A stretch of 8,365 nt of DNA. Origin: an uncultured Bacteroidota bacterium. Its GTDB lineage: Bacteria; Bacteroidota; Bacteroidia; Flavobacteriales; Flavobacteriaceae. The position numbers and the translations under genes are program-made. Below are positions 1 to 6,397 of this stretch, piece by piece (the first letter of the stretch is position 1; each line of letters opens with the position of its first letter). The stretch covers positions 1-8,365 of the forward strand of contig CAISUR010000352.1 in NCBI GenBank assembly GCA_903888655.1, given 5' to 3'. Below the pieces are notes generated by a model. The model worked only from the letters and a program-made list of their open reading frames with translations, made no database searches and was not told the origin of the DNA.

Positions 1-710
1 ATGAAGCAGGTTGTCGCTCTCAATTAGAAAGTATTATTAATAACGAACGCCAATTAAAGCAATTAGAGTTTGTAAACAAATGGCAAGAAGTGTCAAACGA
101 ATATCGTCTACCATTTTCAACAGAAAGTTTTCTTTTAGCTCTTGGAGCTACAACAGGAGAAACCAACAGGCTAACAGGAGAAGGAATTGTAATGAAAATT
201 GAAGGTCAAAAAATGTTCTACGACAATTTCGATTTGAATTTCAGAAAGCTTAACCACATCGACTGGCAGGTTCGCTACAATCCAAACGATTTGTCCGAGG
301 CAATGGCAATGAGTGAAAACGGGCAGTATAGATTTATATTAGAGCCTAAATACATTCAACCAATGGCACTAGCCGAACAAGTAGAAGGCGACGCTATGCA
401 ACGCCAACGCATCAAAGAATTTAATAACGAAGTTACCAGCTTCATCACTAACGAAAGACAACACAATCACGAAATACTACAACCGCTTTGGCAAAATCCT
501 TTATTGAATGATACACTAGGAAAGCACTTGTTAGTGAACTCCAACGGTCAGCATAAAGACCAACGTAACGAGCAAAGAAGCATTCAAGCTAAAGCCGAAA
601 AGGTTTCTTTAAAACAAGAAACCGAATTACAAAAAGAAACTGCCAAAACATGGCAACAAGAACAAGCCGAATATATTAACCAACAAGTAGACATAAACCA
701 ATATTTATAA
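1..710 (+). CDS. Mu-type transposase, C-terminal part (5' end outside window)
   Basis: The reading frame is open from base 3, so the GTG at 90 is not the true start; this is the last 235 residues or so of a longer protein. A stretch beginning RYNPNDLSEAMAMSENGQYRF is typical of the beta-barrel domain that follows the DDE catalytic core in MuA-type transposases (Mu-transpos_C). A Gln/Glu/Lys-rich tail follows, of the kind that in MuA contacts the MuB ATPase. The catalytic Asp and Glu residues would lie upstream of the window and cannot be checked. The TAA stop shares its last A with the ATG of the MuB-like gene (TAATG), which suggests translational coupling. In Mu the protein cuts and joins the phage ends during integration and replicative transposition. 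The family call rests on domain resemblance plus the MuB-like neighbour. Confidence 0.85.
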   Translation, partial: EAGCRSQLESIINNERQLKQLEFVNKWQEVSNEYRLPFSTESFLLALGATTGETNRLTGEGIVMKIEGQKMFYDNFDLNFRKLNHIDWQVRYNPNDLSEAMAMSENGQYRFILEPKYIQPMALAEQVEGDAMQRQRIKEFNNEVTSFITNERQHNHEILQPLWQNPLLNDTLGKHLLVNSNGQHKDQRNEQRSIQAKAEKVSLKQETELQKETAKTWQQEQAEYINQQVDINQYL

Positions 711-1669
711 TGGAACATTCAGTAAAACAGGAAATAGTAGCAAGCCTAAAAAACTACATGCAACTTCACAACATGAAGCCAGCAGACGTGGCGAGTAAAA
801 CAGGAGTTAACCCGGGTTACTTGAGTTTAATTTTAAAAGAAAACTCCAATTTCATGTACCAGTCAGGAGCAGACAGCGGTTTTATTAATCCAAAACACTT
901 CTACGCTCTCGCGGAACTTTGCGGACATAAAGTAGAGAAGCAGTACTGGCAGTTACAACCAACGCCACAAATGAATACCGTTATGGCACACTTGCAGTCA
1001 GCAAAAGAAGCCACACAAATAATTACACTAATTGGAGAAACAGGTTGCGGGAAATCATTCTCATGCGAGTTATTTACTTCCAAAAATCCTCTTGACACCT
1101 TCATTGTAACAGCAGGCTCCAGCGACTCACTCAACGATTTATTAAACAAAATCGTAGATGCGCTAAAAATTCACGGTTCATCAGTAACCAAATCATCTAA
1201 AATAAGATCAATTGCAGAAAAGCTACGAATGTTAACTTTTCAAGGCTATAAACCAATGTTAATCATTGATGAAGCCGAATTTTTAAAGCAACCTGCCTTG
1301 TGCGCCATCAAAGGAATTCACGATTACATTAAAAACTATTGTTCTATAATTTTAATAGGAACCGACCAGTTAGTAACCAATATTGATCGCTTCAAAAAAA
1401 GAAATCAATCGGGTATCCCACAATTTCACCGACGTATTAAAATGGGATTGCGAATCATTCCAAACATCAATAGTCAGTTTTCAATTTTCATCAACGATAT
1501 AGAAGATAAAGAGTTGAAAAAGTTTCTATTAAGAAACTGCAACAATTATGGAGAGTTACACGACATTTTAGTGCCATCAATGCGAGAAGCCGATAGGTTG
1601 AATTGTGAGTTAAACATGAGTTTAGTAAGAAGATTATTAAACCTTCCATCGGGTGACTTGTTATGGTAG
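710..1669 (+). CDS. MuB-like AAA+ ATPase (transposition target selection) with N-terminal HTH
   Basis: This 319-residue protein is organised like Mu MuB. An N-terminal helix-turn-helix region (about residues 10-45, including NMKPADVASKTGVNPGYLS) is followed by an AAA+ ATPase domain. The Walker A motif GETGCGKS is at residues 109-116, Walker B MLIIDEAE at 183-190, and a sensor-1 stretch ILIGTDQ at 214-220. Arginines near 241-242 are candidates for the finger residue. In Mu, MuB forms ATP-dependent filaments on DNA, recruits MuA to target sites and gives target immunity. The start ATG overlaps the transposase stop by one base, the classical A-B order of Mu-like phages. All ATPase motifs are intact, so the gene looks functional. 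The exact family member cannot be named without a search. Confidence 0.88.
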   Translation: MEHSVKQEIVASLKNYMQLHNMKPADVASKTGVNPGYLSLILKENSNFMYQSGADSGFINPKHFYALAELCGHKVEKQYWQLQPTPQMNTVMAHLQSAKEATQIITLIGETGCGKSFSCELFTSKNPLDTFIVTAGSSDSLNDLLNKIVDALKIHGSSVTKSSKIRSIAEKLRMLTFQGYKPMLIIDEAEFLKQPALCAIKGIHDYIKNYCSIILIGTDQLVTNIDRFKKRNQSGIPQFHRRIKMGLRIIPNINSQFSIFINDIEDKELKKFLLRNCNNYGELHDILVPSMREADRLNCELNMSLVRRLLNLPSGDLLW

Positions 1670-2301
1670 CCAAAATTCCAAAAGTCCTTACCGTTGCGAA
1701 TATTATTAATCAAAAGGTAACAAGGATACAATTTACTGGCGAATGGTTTCAAGCTTTTAAACAACCGCAAAACAAAGGTTTTTGGTTTATCTACGGAGTG
1801 TCAACCTCTGGTAAATCAACCTTTACAATGATGCTTTGCAAAGCTCTTGCACTATTGGGGTTCAATGTGTTCTACAACTTACTAGAAGAAGAGACAGACG
1901 ATACCGATTTCATTGATAGAATCAATTTGTTACAAATGAATGAGGTAGAAAATAAGTTTTGGGCAAGGAGCTACAACTATAACGAGCTAGTTGCTTACTT
2001 AAAAAAGAACTCCAAAATCAATGTAATTGTAATTGATAGCGCAACCTACTTCTTTGACAATTTCGACCAGTATTTAGAATTTAAAAAGATGTTTAAAAAT
2101 AAGATAGTGATAATTACGGGACATGCACAAGGAAAGAATCCAAAGTCATCATTAGAAGATTCTATAAGCTTCGATGCCAAAATGAAAATATACGTTAACG
2201 GATACCTAGCACTTTGCAAAGGTAGAACTATCGGACCCAATGGCGGGCGATTTATAATTTGGAAAGAAGGTTATAACAGATTAAACGGAGATAACAGCTA
2301 A
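1663..2301 (+). CDS. RecA-fold phage ATPase, function unknown
   Basis: This 212-residue protein has a P-loop GVSTSGKST at residues 45-53 and a Walker B-like strand NVIVIDSA at about 120-127. A threonine/glycine turn (IVIITGHAQGK) sits where a sensor would be. The fold order fits RecA/KaiC-type ATPases; phage Sak4-like single-strand annealing or recombination ATPases have the same compact plan. The ATG overlaps the end of the MuB-like gene by seven bases, so the two are likely co-translated. Phage Mu itself has only MuB here, so a second ATPase beside MuB is a difference from the Mu prototype. A role in phage DNA recombination or replication is inference; the nucleotide-binding motif is directly visible. 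Confidence 0.6.
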   Translation: MVAKIPKVLTVANIINQKVTRIQFTGEWFQAFKQPQNKGFWFIYGVSTSGKSTFTMMLCKALALLGFNVFYNLLEEETDDTDFIDRINLLQMNEVENKFWARSYNYNELVAYLKKNSKINVIVIDSATYFFDNFDQYLEFKKMFKNKIVIITGHAQGKNPKSSLEDSISFDAKMKIYVNGYLALCKGRTIGPNGGRFIIWKEGYNRLNGDNS

Positions 2302-2312
2302 AACAATTGATT

Positions 2313-2672
2313 ATGCAAACAACAGAAAATTTAAAGCAACTATTCGAGGCGGGTTTACCCTTTGAAGATTTCAAATTTGAACTTTACATGTTATGGTGCG
2401 AAAGTGTCACACTTACTACTCGTGAATTTCAGCAAGTATTGGCAAACGCCAAAGTGGCTAATTGGTTCAAGCAAGAACTATCTAAAAATGAAAAGGAATA
2501 TGTCTTTTTAATTCAAAATTACATGACTATGAGTATTGAAGATAGAACAGAGCTTTACATCCGCTGCATCTTTAATTTATTTTCAAGATTTCCACAACCT
2601 CTTTTGGAGGAAGCAAAAAAGAGAGATGGCAAAGCTCAAAAGATAGATTATTCAATTGTAAATCAAAACTGA
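2313..2672 (+). CDS. Unknown small helical phage protein
   Basis: A 119-residue protein starting at ATG 2313. A TTG two codons earlier is possible but less likely. It is rich in charged and aromatic residues, with a predicted all-helical look and a conspicuous Tyr/Phe/Trp content (for example YMLWCES and RCIFNLFSRFPQPLLEEAKKR). I see no signal peptide, membrane segment or metal-binding motif. It lies 11 bases after the RecA-fold ATPase gene and overlaps the next small gene as TGATG, so it belongs to the early operon. I do not recognise the family. Confidence 0.7.
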   Translation: MQTTENLKQLFEAGLPFEDFKFELYMLWCESVTLTTREFQQVLANAKVANWFKQELSKNEKEYVFLIQNYMTMSIEDRTELYIRCIFNLFSRFPQPLLEEAKKRDGKAQKIDYSIVNQN

Positions 2673-2836
2673 TGCTTACCAACAACTTCGCTATCATTCG
2701 GGAAATCGAATCCCAAATCATTCAAATCGACATTAAGTTACGAAAAGAAGAAAACGGCTCGGTAACCGAATATGTAAAGCTTTTAAACGAAAAAAGGCAG
2801 TTACAAGAACTATTAAAACAAGAAAAAAAAGAGTAA
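2672..2836 (+). CDS. Small coiled-coil protein (54 aa), unknown
   Basis: A 54-codon ORF from ATG 2672 to TAA 2834-2836. Its start overlaps the preceding stop (TGATG), and it ends 15 bases before the DUF3164 gene. Without it there would be an unexplained 180-base gap in an otherwise gap-free operon. The protein begins MLTNNFAIIREIESQIIQID and ends in a Lys/Glu/Gln-rich stretch. Regular spacing of Ile and Leu suggests one long helix able to form a coiled coil. Possible roles are oligomerisation or acting as an accessory to a neighbouring protein, but nothing in the sequence decides this. Confidence 0.6.
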   Translation: MLTNNFAIIREIESQIIQIDIKLRKEENGSVTEYVKLLNEKRQLQELLKQEKKE

Positions 2837-2851
2837 TAAAAACAATTAAAA

Positions 2852-3565
2852 ATGAGCACACAAAAACAACCAGTAGATTTAAGCACACTGTCGCTTGAAG
2901 AATTAAAAAAAGAATTAGAAAACAGAGAGAATGCCAAAAATGCCGACCGTGAGGCATACAAAGAGCTAGTCAAAGAAATCGTTCCCAAGGCGATATTTAA
3001 ACTCGCTATGGCTTCCGAGGTATTGTCTAATGCCAAAACAGAAACCTTCCAATTTTTTGAAGATATTCTAAAATTAAAGGCAAATGCTTACGGCATCAAA
3101 GAAGGACAGCAAACGCACACTTTTTCAACCGAAACGGGTGAGATTACAATTGGTTACCGAATCAATGACGGTTGGGATGACACCGTTAACTCCGGAATTG
3201 CCAAAGTAGAAAAATACATTACGTCATTATCCAACTCGCCCGAAACTGCCGCCCTGGTTAAAATGGTTTTCAACCTCCTTAAAAAGGATGCTAAAGGCAA
3301 TTTAAAAGGTTCACGAGTGTTAGAACTTCAAAAGCTAACCAAAGAGTTTAATAACGCCGAGTTTACCGATGGTGTAAATATAATAGCCGATAGCTACAAG
3401 CCTGTGCGCTCGGTTTGGTTTATTGACGCTACATTAATTGACGAGCATGGCAATAAAACTCCAATTCCTTTGAGCATTTCGTCAGTTGATTTTTCTCAAG
3501 GATACGAGTTCAATTTTTATAACGATAATACTTCTCAAGATGGCGGTACAGATTCACAAGATTAA
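2852..3565 (+). CDS. DUF3164 family phage protein
   Basis: This 237-residue protein resembles the DUF3164 family, found almost only in Mu-like phage early regions and of unknown function. The N-terminal third is helical and highly charged (residues 10-75). It leads into the more conserved part: AYGIKEGQQTHTF at about 79-91, a beta strand around GEITIGYRIND, and the signature GSRVLELQKL at 153-162. The ending is SYKPVRSVWFIDATLID. The ATG follows an A-rich leader, typical of Bacteroidota starts. The position between MuB-like and GemA-like genes matches the family's usual place. The family assignment comes from remembered motifs and context; no molecular role is established. Confidence 0.75.
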   Translation: MSTQKQPVDLSTLSLEELKKELENRENAKNADREAYKELVKEIVPKAIFKLAMASEVLSNAKTETFQFFEDILKLKANAYGIKEGQQTHTFSTETGEITIGYRINDGWDDTVNSGIAKVEKYITSLSNSPETAALVKMVFNLLKKDAKGNLKGSRVLELQKLTKEFNNAEFTDGVNIIADSYKPVRSVWFIDATLIDEHGNKTPIPLSISSVDFSQGYEFNFYNDNTSQDGGTDSQD

Positions 3566-3704
3566 CCACGATGTTTTTGAAGTAAACGGTAAAACAATTA
3601 CCAAAGACATGGATGGTAATTGGATAGCTCAAGAAGAGCTAACCACCAAAGAGTTGGAGTTTTTTAGAGAGCACATTAATGCCAATCATACACAAGAAAG
3701 TTAG
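3540..3704 (+). CDS. Small unknown phage protein (54 aa)
   Basis: Starts at ATG 3540 (MAVQIHKIN...), inside the last codons of the DUF3164 gene (26-base overlap). An upstream ATG at 3486 would add 18 hydrophobic residues read from DNA that codes DUF3164 in another frame, so 3540 is preferred. The protein contains VFEVNGKTITKDMDGNWIA, which looks like a short beta-hairpin unit, followed by an acidic helix. I do not recognise a named family. It ends 12 bases before the tRNA-like element, making it the last gene upstream of that structure. Confidence 0.65.
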   Translation: MAVQIHKINHDVFEVNGKTITKDMDGNWIAQEELTTKELEFFREHINANHTQES

Positions 3705-3716
3705 TTGTAGTTGGTA

Positions 3717-3760
3717 TCCCGAGCATGAAGGTTCTTGCAGGTTCGAATCCTGCCTCGGGA
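3717..3760 (+). ncRNA. tRNA-like minihelix: acceptor stem plus T-arm only
   Basis: TCCCGAG (3717-3723) pairs perfectly with CTCGGGA (3754-3760), a 7-bp acceptor stem. Immediately 5' of its 3' strand lies a canonical T-arm: GCAGG (3737-3741), loop TTCGAAT (3742-3748), CCTGC (3749-3753), with no bases between T-stem and acceptor. Base 3761 (A) would be the discriminator; CCA is not encoded (CAA follows). Only 13 bases (3724-3736) stand where D, anticodon and variable arms should be, so this cannot decode. It sits in the 79-base gap between two small genes. Acceptor plus T-arm is the minimal substrate recognised by RNase P and tRNase Z, so one possible role is processing of the polycistronic early mRNA. 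A tRNA remnant or decoy is also possible. Confidence 0.6.
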
Positions 3761-3783
3761 ACAAACATTTAAACAAAAACAAA

Positions 3784-4044
3784 ATGAGTACACCAAAAGC
3801 AGCCTATCAGGTAAAAATCGCATTAACTCCCGAAAACAAAAAAGACTTTAAAACCGTCAACTTTTCGGGGTTAGTCATCGCCACCGACCAAGCCAAAGCC
3901 GTTGAGTTAGCGATGGATAAAATGAAAGAATTTACAGAAAAACAAGAAGTCGTAATGATACCCAAATTAATTTCTTGTTTAAAAATTAGATGCGAATTTA
4001 TGTTAGTACAACAAGATCCAGTAAAAGATGACAGCAAAGACTAA
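3784..4044 (+). CDS. Unknown phage protein (86 aa)
   Basis: Start chosen at ATG 3784 (MSTPKAAYQVKIAL), preceded by an A-rich leader. An in-frame ATG at 3679 would make the tRNA-like element part of the coding sequence, which is unlikely. The protein alternates strand-like segments (YQVKIAL, NFSGLVIATD, EVVMIPKLIS, RCEFMLVQQD) with one helix at about residues 35-50 (AKAVELAMDKMKEF), consistent with a small alpha/beta fold. It ends inside the start of the GemA-like gene (17-base overlap). No family recognised. Confidence 0.7.
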   Translation: MSTPKAAYQVKIALTPENKKDFKTVNFSGLVIATDQAKAVELAMDKMKEFTEKQEVVMIPKLISCLKIRCEFMLVQQDPVKDDSKD

Positions 4045-4510
4045 ACAACCAGTTGTCTATGGCGATGATTTGCCAATAACAGCATTCCAAATCAAACGCA
4101 TTCGTCAGAATTGCAATTTTGACGAAGACATAAAGGAAGAATGGGTACAATGGGTTACGGGCGATGTTAATCGCACCAGTTTAAAAAGCCTTACACAGGC
4201 GCAAGCGGTTAAAATTATACGTCAGCAAACTGGCGAGCCACAACCAAAAGAGCAAACCGTAAACTTTGGCACGTTCGATTTAAAGAATCAAAAACACAAA
4301 CTGATACTCTCATTAGTTCGTCAGAACCAATGGACAAAGCAACACAGTCGCCACGGCGAAGTTGCCGACATGGATGGAGCATTTGCCTCATGGCTTCAAT
4401 CAGATAGAAGCCCTGTAAATAAACCTTTATTAAAAATGACACCCGAAGAAACTGAAAAAGTCATCAAGGCACTTGGAGGCGTTGTAAGTTCTAAATATAA
4501 AAAGCGATGA
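4028..4510 (+). CDS. GemA/Gp16-like regulatory protein
   Basis: This 160-residue protein has the two-part layout of Mu GemA/Gp16 (DUF1018). The N-terminal helical module (about residues 17-68, ITAFQIKRIRQNC to VKIIRQQTG) contains the 'resolve, then LT..QA..II' pattern. The C-terminal module (about 88-150) begins KHKLILSLVRQNQW and ends KMTPEETEKVIKALGG, the usual 'L(T)P.E...VI.AL' finish of the family. In Mu, GemA modulates expression of host genes and DNA gyrase-related functions; its mechanism is not well defined. The neighbours on both sides overlap it, so it is part of the early operon. Assigned from motif layout and Mu-like context only. Confidence 0.55.
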   Translation: MTAKTKQPVVYGDDLPITAFQIKRIRQNCNFDEDIKEEWVQWVTGDVNRTSLKSLTQAQAVKIIRQQTGEPQPKEQTVNFGTFDLKNQKHKLILSLVRQNQWTKQHSRHGEVADMDGAFASWLQSDRSPVNKPLLKMTPEETEKVIKALGGVVSSKYKKR

Positions 4511-4662
4511 GCCGATTTACAAAAGCAAAAATCAAGCGAAATTGTTTGCACCTGGATAAAAGAATAATGGTTATACAATCGCCAGCAACTTGCGAAACAA
4601 TTGTAACAATTTGCAATTATTGTAAAAAACAATTAACCGAACCTAAAACCGACTGCAGATGA
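4507..4662 (+). CDS. Small Cys-rich protein (51 aa), possible zinc ribbon half
   Basis: A 51-codon ORF linked at both ends by ATGA overlaps: its ATG overlaps the GemA-like stop at 4507, and its TGA (4660-4662) overlaps the ATG of the next gene at 4659. Such double coupling is a strong sign of a real gene. It carries five cysteines (residues 13, 29, 36, 39, 50), including a CNYC pair at 36-39. This could be half of a zinc-binding site. The N-terminus is very basic (MSRFTKAKIKRNC), so nucleic-acid binding is conceivable. No family recognised. Confidence 0.6.
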   Translation: MSRFTKAKIKRNCLHLDKRIMVIQSPATCETIVTICNYCKKQLTEPKTDCR

Positions 4663-4994
4663 ATTCAATTAAACTACAATTAACTCCTCGACAATTAAAC
4701 ACTATCGCTTATACGTTTAATGGTCTTAAAACCATTCACCCAAAGACTAAAGAAGAAAGAACTGCCCGAAGTATTCTTCTTGAATTGAGCCTAAAATTTC
4801 AAAAGAAAAACCTCGAGGTTAGCCAAAAAGAAAATTTATTTTCTAATAAAAAAAAGGCAGCTTTCACGCTAAAATATCATGAGGCTTTCTATTTGGAATA
4901 TTATTTAAACCTAATACAAAACTTCCCATTGAGCGAGTATGATCAAAACTGTGTCAATTTCATTAAATCAACTTTAAATCAAAAATTAGCATGA
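4659..4994 (+). CDS. Unknown phage protein (111 aa)
   Basis: This 111-residue, mostly helical protein begins MNSIKLQLTPRQLNTIAYTF. It is rich in Lys in its middle part (KEERTARSILLELSLKFQKK, then SNKKKAAFTLKYHEAFYLEY). The Tyr/Phe-rich YHEAFYLEYYLN segment is notable. There is no signal peptide or recognisable catalytic motif. Overlaps of four bases on both sides tie it to the Cys-rich gene upstream and the DUF4406 gene downstream. Confidence 0.7.
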   Translation: MNSIKLQLTPRQLNTIAYTFNGLKTIHPKTKEERTARSILLELSLKFQKKNLEVSQKENLFSNKKKAAFTLKYHEAFYLEYYLNLIQNFPLSEYDQNCVNFIKSTLNQKLA

Positions 4995-5323
4995 AAAAAA
5001 CAATCTACATAGCTGGTAAAGTAACAGGTTTACCACAAAAAGAAGTTACCGAAAAATTTTCTTATGTTCAAATGAATCTCGAACGATTTGGTTTTAAAGT
5101 AGTAAACCCAATTGAGGTCGTGGGCGACTGGAACACCACATGGGATGTAGCAATGAAAAAATGTATCAAAGCATTAGTCGATTGTGATGCCGTTTACCTT
5201 ATGGACTGCCACACAGATAGCGTGGGCGCAATGATAGAACTACAATTAGCGGTAAATCTTAAAATTCCATGCGTTAATAATATTTTTAAACTCGCCGATT
5301 TATGGAAACAACGTACACAGTGA
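4991..5323 (+). CDS. DUF4406 protein, nucleoside 2-deoxyribosyltransferase-like
   Basis: The 110-residue sequence follows the DUF4406 pattern closely. The first strand and nucleotide-binding loop are YIAGKVTG (residues 6-13). FGFKVVNP (33-40) follows, then W47/W51 with a helix leading into DCDAVYL (64-70). DSVGAMIE (76-83) places a glutamate where nucleoside 2-deoxyribosyltransferases have their nucleophile. The family has a Rossmann-like fold and is common in phages; exchange or hydrolysis of deoxynucleoside bonds is suspected but not shown for most members. The start overlaps the previous stop (ATGA), and its end overlaps the next, frameshifted gene. A role in modifying the nucleotide pool or phage bases is inference. 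Confidence 0.85.
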   Translation: MKKTIYIAGKVTGLPQKEVTEKFSYVQMNLERFGFKVVNPIEVVGDWNTTWDVAMKKCIKALVDCDAVYLMDCHTDSVGAMIELQLAVNLKIPCVNNIFKLADLWKQRTQ

Positions 5324-5746
5324 AGTCCAAAAATTCCGATAACGTTTGGACGTTTAAATATGATTTAAACGGGCATTTATTACAATTTAATAGACTTGAA
5401 GGCGTGCTGTCTAACAATCAGGTGAATTGGTTTTTTTTTTTAAGGTAAATTCCCTTACTATGAGGATCAAATTAAAGAGTGGATCAAAAATTTAAAGCAA
5501 AACTTTGAAATTACAATTGGCACACCCGATTTATCATTCGAAGCACTTTGGAACTTATATAACTACAAGATTAAACGTGTCGAGGCGGAAAAGTGTTTCA
5601 ATAAACTAAAACCTGCAGATATAATTAAGCTCTTTATAGAGGTCCCAAAATACAATAAGTATTTGACTAAAAAAAACCACGACAAAGCGCATTTATCAAC
5701 CTTTATAAATAAGAAAATGTTTGAAGATGATTTTAGTAGGGTATAA
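5302..5746 (+). pseudogene. Frameshifted phage replication-type gene, broken at T11 tract
   Basis: ATG 5302 (METTYTVKSKNSD...) opens a 48-codon frame that stops at 5446-5448, just after eleven T residues (5431-5441). The homologous-looking remainder continues in the next frame from GGT 5444 for 100 codons (GKFPYYEDQIKEWIKN...) to TAA 5744-5746. The C-terminal end, with ...HLSTFINKKMFEDDF, resembles the terminal domain of phage replication or helicase-loader type proteins, which often end in a 'TFLN...W.D' pattern. Gain or loss of T residues cannot repair it, because TAA (5441-5443) directly precedes GGT in the second frame whatever the T count. A lost A in the T/A tract, either as mutation or sequencing error, would explain it. 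The stop codon doubles as the TAAC edge of the first attC-like repeat. Confidence 0.6.
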
Positions 5747-5875
5747 CGTTGATTCTTTGCGAGGTTTTTCGGAGTGGCACAAAACCAAACTTCGGATTAA
5801 GACCCAAGCAAAACAAATACAAAACCAAGAATGAATTTATAAACCAATCCGAAAATCATCGCAAAGAATGTGTTA
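5744..5875 (+). repeat. attC-like inverted repeat 1
   Basis: 132 bp bounded by TAAC (5744-5747) and GTTA (5872-5875). The left arm continues with GTTG, then ATTCTTTGCGA, three unmatched bases and TTTTCGG. The right arm, read as its complement, gives TAAC, AC, ATTCTTTGCGA, TGA, TTTTCGG. Long complementary arms are thus interrupted by a small unequal internal bubble (4 versus 2 bases) beside the terminal core, with about 75 unpaired bases in the middle. A second internal pairing, TTCGGATT (5791-5798) with AATCCGAA (5846-5853), competes with the main stem. This is the architecture of integron attC sites, although the cores match RYYYAAC/GTTRRRY only loosely. It starts inside the stop codon of the broken phage gene. 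Confidence 0.7.
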
Positions 5876-5902
5876 TGAGTAGGCTACATATTTACAATGA
5901 TT

Positions 5903-6211
5903 ATGAATTATGAAGATTTTTTAGAAAAAACAAAAAAGTTGAGTGATAATTATTATTCTGAACTTAATAAAATTAGGGATGATTTTGTAAAAACAAATAG
6001 GGAATTTCAAAATGGACAATTAGTAAATATTGATTTTTGGAGTCCAGAATATGGAGACGAAAAAGAAAAAGGATTTGTTAGACGTGCTGGATTGCGAGGA
6101 GATGATACAATTTCTTATCATTTTAACAAAGTTAGAAAAGATGGTAAAGAGAGTAAATCCCCTCTTATTTTACCAAAAGGAAATATTGTAAAAAAAGTAT
6201 ATTATGATTGA
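5903..6211 (+). CDS. Unknown cassette protein (102 aa)
   Basis: Start taken as ATG 5903 (MNYEDFLEKTKKL); ATG 5897 two codons upstream is equally possible (104 aa). An N-terminal helix of about 35 residues is followed by a beta-rich region that looks like a small SH3-type barrel: QLVNIDFWSPEYGDEKEKGF, then GDDTISYHFNKV and PKGNIVKKVYYD. It is very rich in Lys, Asp and Tyr, and its A/T-ending codons (ATA, AAA, TTA) are stronger than in the early operon, consistent with a different origin. It overlaps the following small ORF (ATGATTGA). I do not recognise the family. Confidence 0.7.
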   Translation: MNYEDFLEKTKKLSDNYYSELNKIRDDFVKTNREFQNGQLVNIDFWSPEYGDEKEKGFVRRAGLRGDDTISYHFNKVRKDGKESKSPLILPKGNIVKKVYYD

Positions 6212-6389
6212 AAATATAAAAGCAGGCGACACAATAGAGTTTTACACTTGTTGTAATGCTGACAGAAAATTATTCAGAGGAAAAGTTGAGTATAAAGACT
6301 AATTAGAATTCATCACTATTGTAGATGGAAAGCAATATAATCTTAAACGTTTGGTCGATATTGTAATTGTCGACAAAGTTGCTCAATAG
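6204..6389 (+). pseudogene. Small cassette ORF with an in-frame stop codon
   Basis: ATG 6204 overlaps the upstream stop and opens a 61-codon frame (MIENIKAGDTIEFYTCCNAD...) that is interrupted by TAA at 6300-6302, codon 33. The same frame then continues cleanly (LEFITIVDGKQYNLKRLVDI...) to TAG 6387-6389. The two halves read like one small beta-rich protein. A single substitution (for example AAA to TAA) would explain the break; the 32-residue product alone could still be made. The terminal TAG lies within the complementary cassette end. Confidence 0.55.
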
Positions 6390-6397
6390 CTTACTCA

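Noticed and set aside
901..1149. Minus-strand ORFs within the early operon (for example at 901-1149, 1546-1770, 2722-3036)
   Set aside because: They lie opposite well-supported plus-strand genes and show no protein-like motifs.
3687..3761. A complete tRNA gene ending at 3761
   Set aside because: No upstream segment at the proper distance pairs with CTCGGGA, and no D-arm or anticodon arm can be formed; only the 44-nt minihelix is supported.
3679..4044. Longer version of the 86-residue protein starting at ATG 3679
   Set aside because: It would translate through the tRNA-like element; ATG 3784 has the A-rich leader typical of this region.
5431..5441. Programmed slippage on T11 joining the two halves of the broken gene
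   Set aside because: The second frame has a TAA immediately before GGT regardless of the number of T residues, so slippage within the run would still end translation.
4570..5746. A 'cassette 0' starting at GTTATAC (4570-4576), matching the GTATAAC end at 5741-5747
   Set aside because: The match is only seven bases, it lies inside a coding gene, and no inverted repeat precedes it.
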